DNA of 32,977 bases from CAZWSC01 sp964636385 (lineage in GTDB: Bacteria > Eisenbacteria > RBG-16-71-46 > CAIMUX01), in contig CAZWSC010000009.1 of the NCBI GenBank assembly GCA_964636385.1, forward strand, positions 1 through 32,977, given 5' to 3'. The translations under genes were made by a program, and so were the position numbers. Below are positions 31,541 to 32,977 of the stretch, one piece after another; the first letter of the stretch is position 1, and every line of letters starts with the position of its first letter. Below the pieces are notes generated by a model, which saw only the letters and a program-made list of their open reading frames with translations, was not told the DNA's origin and ran no database searches.

Positions 31541-32977
31541 CTACTCGAGCATCAGCATTCTCCGGGAAATCGTCCCTCCATCCGCCGCAAGCACGTAGAA
31601 GTAGATGCCGCTGGGAGCCCGTGCACCGGCATTGTCCGTTCCGTCCCAGATGACCGTTCCCTCGCCCGCCGGTCGCCAACCGCTCAGGAGCGTACGCACC
31701 CGCCGGCCATCGACGGAGTAGATCTCCAGGCGCACTCTGCCGTCGACCGGCAGGGCGTATGCGATGGTGGCAGAGCCGCTGAACGGATTCGGTGAGCTCC
31801 GCGCCAGCGCCAGGACGGCCGGGCGGGGCTCCGGTTCGACTGCGGACTCGCAGGAGATGTCATCATCGTCACGAGGCTGAAGCTTGTGCAGTTCCGCAAG
31901 GGCGCCACTGACGCCGGAGACGTTCAGGAGGTCACCCACGATCGGCATGTAGGAGTAGTCGCCCCATCGTCCGACGCGGCAGATGCCGTTGGACTCGACC
32001 GCCCAGTCGTCCGGGTTGTCGTCCACCACGGTGACGTTCTCGACCCGGACGAGCACTCCCTCGTACTCCTCGCTGGTGTCGATCACTGACGGATCAAGAA
32101 CGGCGGGAGGAGGCAGCGGCTGCCCGGTCGCCTCGACCTCGAGGGCCGAGACAAAGTCGAGTTCGGTCAGGCCTTCGGTCTCGACTACTGTGCCGGTGAC
32201 GGTCAGCTCATCGCCGCGATCGACCGGATACCCGGGCGCTGAGCGGACGAAGAGGCCGCTCCACGGTCCGACACCGTCCTGGATGGCGAACCGCTCGGGA
32301 TAGGTCCAGGAGTCGGTGGTGGCGATGCCGCGGACGGTGACCGCCTGCCCCATGAGCGGCGAAGAGCCGGCCGGATCATCGGTGGTCTGCACCTCTGCGA
32401 TCGTCGCCTCGATCGGGGGCGGAGCATGGAAGTAGATCGAAACGCCCCCCTCCGCGATGCCGTTCCCCCAGAACCAGCCGTTGACGTGGACCGAGTGGCC
32501 TGCCTGGAACTCAACCTCGGGCGGAGCATCGACAATAAGCGAACAGATCTGGATCTGCCCCGGCGCGAGGTCGAATGGTGGCGGGGGCTCAAGCCAGGCA
32601 TCGGCACCGTCCGGCAGATCCCTGGTGCAGATGCAGGCTTCGGCGGTGCGGAAGGGGAAGGGCGTGCTCTCCTCCACACCGATCATTATCGGGAAGACAT
32701 AGCGCTGCTCCTCCCGGTACGAGACCTCTGCGTCGCGCCCGCGCGCCGGCTGGACGTCGATGTTCTCCTGTGCAGTGTTGTTGGCCGGGTTGGTGTCGGG
32801 CGGGAACACCGCTCTCACGCGGAAGCACTTGTGTCCTTCCATCCCGGGCGGAGGAGTATAGGGGAGCGTTGCGACAGTGCTGCCGTCCCATGGGACGTTG
32901 ACGATGACCGTTCCGACCTGTGACCAAGGCAGCCCCCAGCCGGTGTTCATCACATCGAAGTGGACATGCACTCCGGC
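31541..32977 (-). CDS. Secreted protein with CARDB-like, OB-fold and FlgD-like sorting domains (N-terminus outside window)
   Basis: The frame is open to the right edge (478 residues visible). The first 80 residues look like a CARDB/Ig domain (FDVMNTGWG, then DTNPANNTAQENIDV). After a second beta region (about 100-190), residues about 195-365 form an OB-fold pair like those beside secreted nucleases and lamin-tail proteins (MGQAVTVRGIATTDSW, FAIQDGVGPWSGLFV, YEGVLVRVENVTV, VGDLLNVSGVSG). Residues about 397-478 are a FlgD-like/Por-type sorting domain: SSPNPFSGSATIAYALP, LEIYSVDGRRVRTL, GTVIWDGTDNAG, SGIYFYVL. This marks export and surface attachment, probably through a type IX-like route; that route is inferred, as no such genes are here. 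No nuclease catalytic motif is visible. The upstream gene and promoter are outside the window. Confidence 0.85.
   Translation of the reverse strand, partial: AGVHVHFDVMNTGWGLPWSQVGTVIVNVPWDGSTVATLPYTPPPGMEGHKCFRVRAVFPPDTNPANNTAQENIDVQPARGRDAEVSYREEQRYVFPIMIGVEESTPFPFRTAEACICTRDLPDGADAWLEPPPPFDLAPGQIQICSLIVDAPPEVEFQAGHSVHVNGWFWGNGIAEGGVSIYFHAPPPIEATIAEVQTTDDPAGSSPLMGQAVTVRGIATTDSWTYPERFAIQDGVGPWSGLFVRSAPGYPVDRGDELTVTGTVVETEGLTELDFVSALEVEATGQPLPPPAVLDPSVIDTSEEYEGVLVRVENVTVVDDNPDDWAVESNGICRVGRWGDYSYMPIVGDLLNVSGVSGALAELHKLQPRDDDDISCESAVEPEPRPAVLALARSSPNPFSGSATIAYALPVDGRVRLEIYSVDGRRVRTLLSGWRPAGEGTVIWDGTDNAGARAPSGIYFYVLAADGGTISRRMLMLE

Overview
The window is G+C-rich, densely packed bacterial chromosome. 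Three protein features point to the FCB side of the tree, most like the uncultured lineages Eisenbacteria or Krumholzibacteriota. These are a C-terminal FlgD-like/Por-type sorting domain on a secreted protein (31541-32977), a small Cys-rich module of the 'ACC...C...C...PNPC' kind on a lipoprotein (28074-28781), and a large secreted SbsA/Big_5 repeat protein. The taxonomic placement is inference. No rRNA, tRNA, CRISPR array, transposase or phage gene was seen.

Layout. (A) 1-400: the tail of a transglutaminase-like protein (+) whose catalytic Cys and His look lost. (B) 439-9267, minus strand: a tightly coupled envelope cassette of a degenerate alpha/beta-hydrolase, a TPR/CsgG-like protein, a predicted outer-membrane barrel and a 1195-residue secreted protein with eight Big_5 repeats. 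After a 168-bp gap come motA and motB. MotB lacks the ion-binding Asp that defines the family. (C) 9266-9610 (+): a small unknown gene whose start codon overlaps that of the divergent hydrolase-like gene. (D) 9604-15979, minus: dnaE followed by ccmE-ccmA-ccmB-ccmC-ccmD, the membrane half of cytochrome c maturation System I. CcmE is of the CxxxY type. (E) 16156-17711 (+): a good sigma70-type promoter driving a small membrane protein and a histone-H1-tailed zinc-ribbon protein. (F) 17726-24483, minus: a shortened family-5 solute-binding lipoprotein, a PAS histidine kinase, two CNNM/CorC-family proteins and a Ycf48-like beta-propeller, nearly all joined by 4-nt overlaps. (G) 24746-27935 (+): pepT and glutamine-dependent nadE. 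(H) 28074-28781 (+): a lipoprotein with a (Asp-Pro)16 linker, ended by a strong intrinsic terminator. (I) 28887-31310, minus: leuS. (J) 31541 to the right edge, minus: a secreted OB-fold protein with a sorting domain.

How the genes work together. Start/stop overlaps of the ATGA/GTGA type join most neighbours, so translational coupling is a general habit here, with frequent GTG and TTG starts. Four promoter candidates (dnaE, the 16256 gene, the first CorC gene, leuS) share a TTGnnn box, an 18-bp spacer and a TAnnnT box. The least explained parts are the envelope cassette with its Asp-less MotB, the coupled binding-protein/kinase/CorC cluster, and the H1-tailed zinc-ribbon protein.
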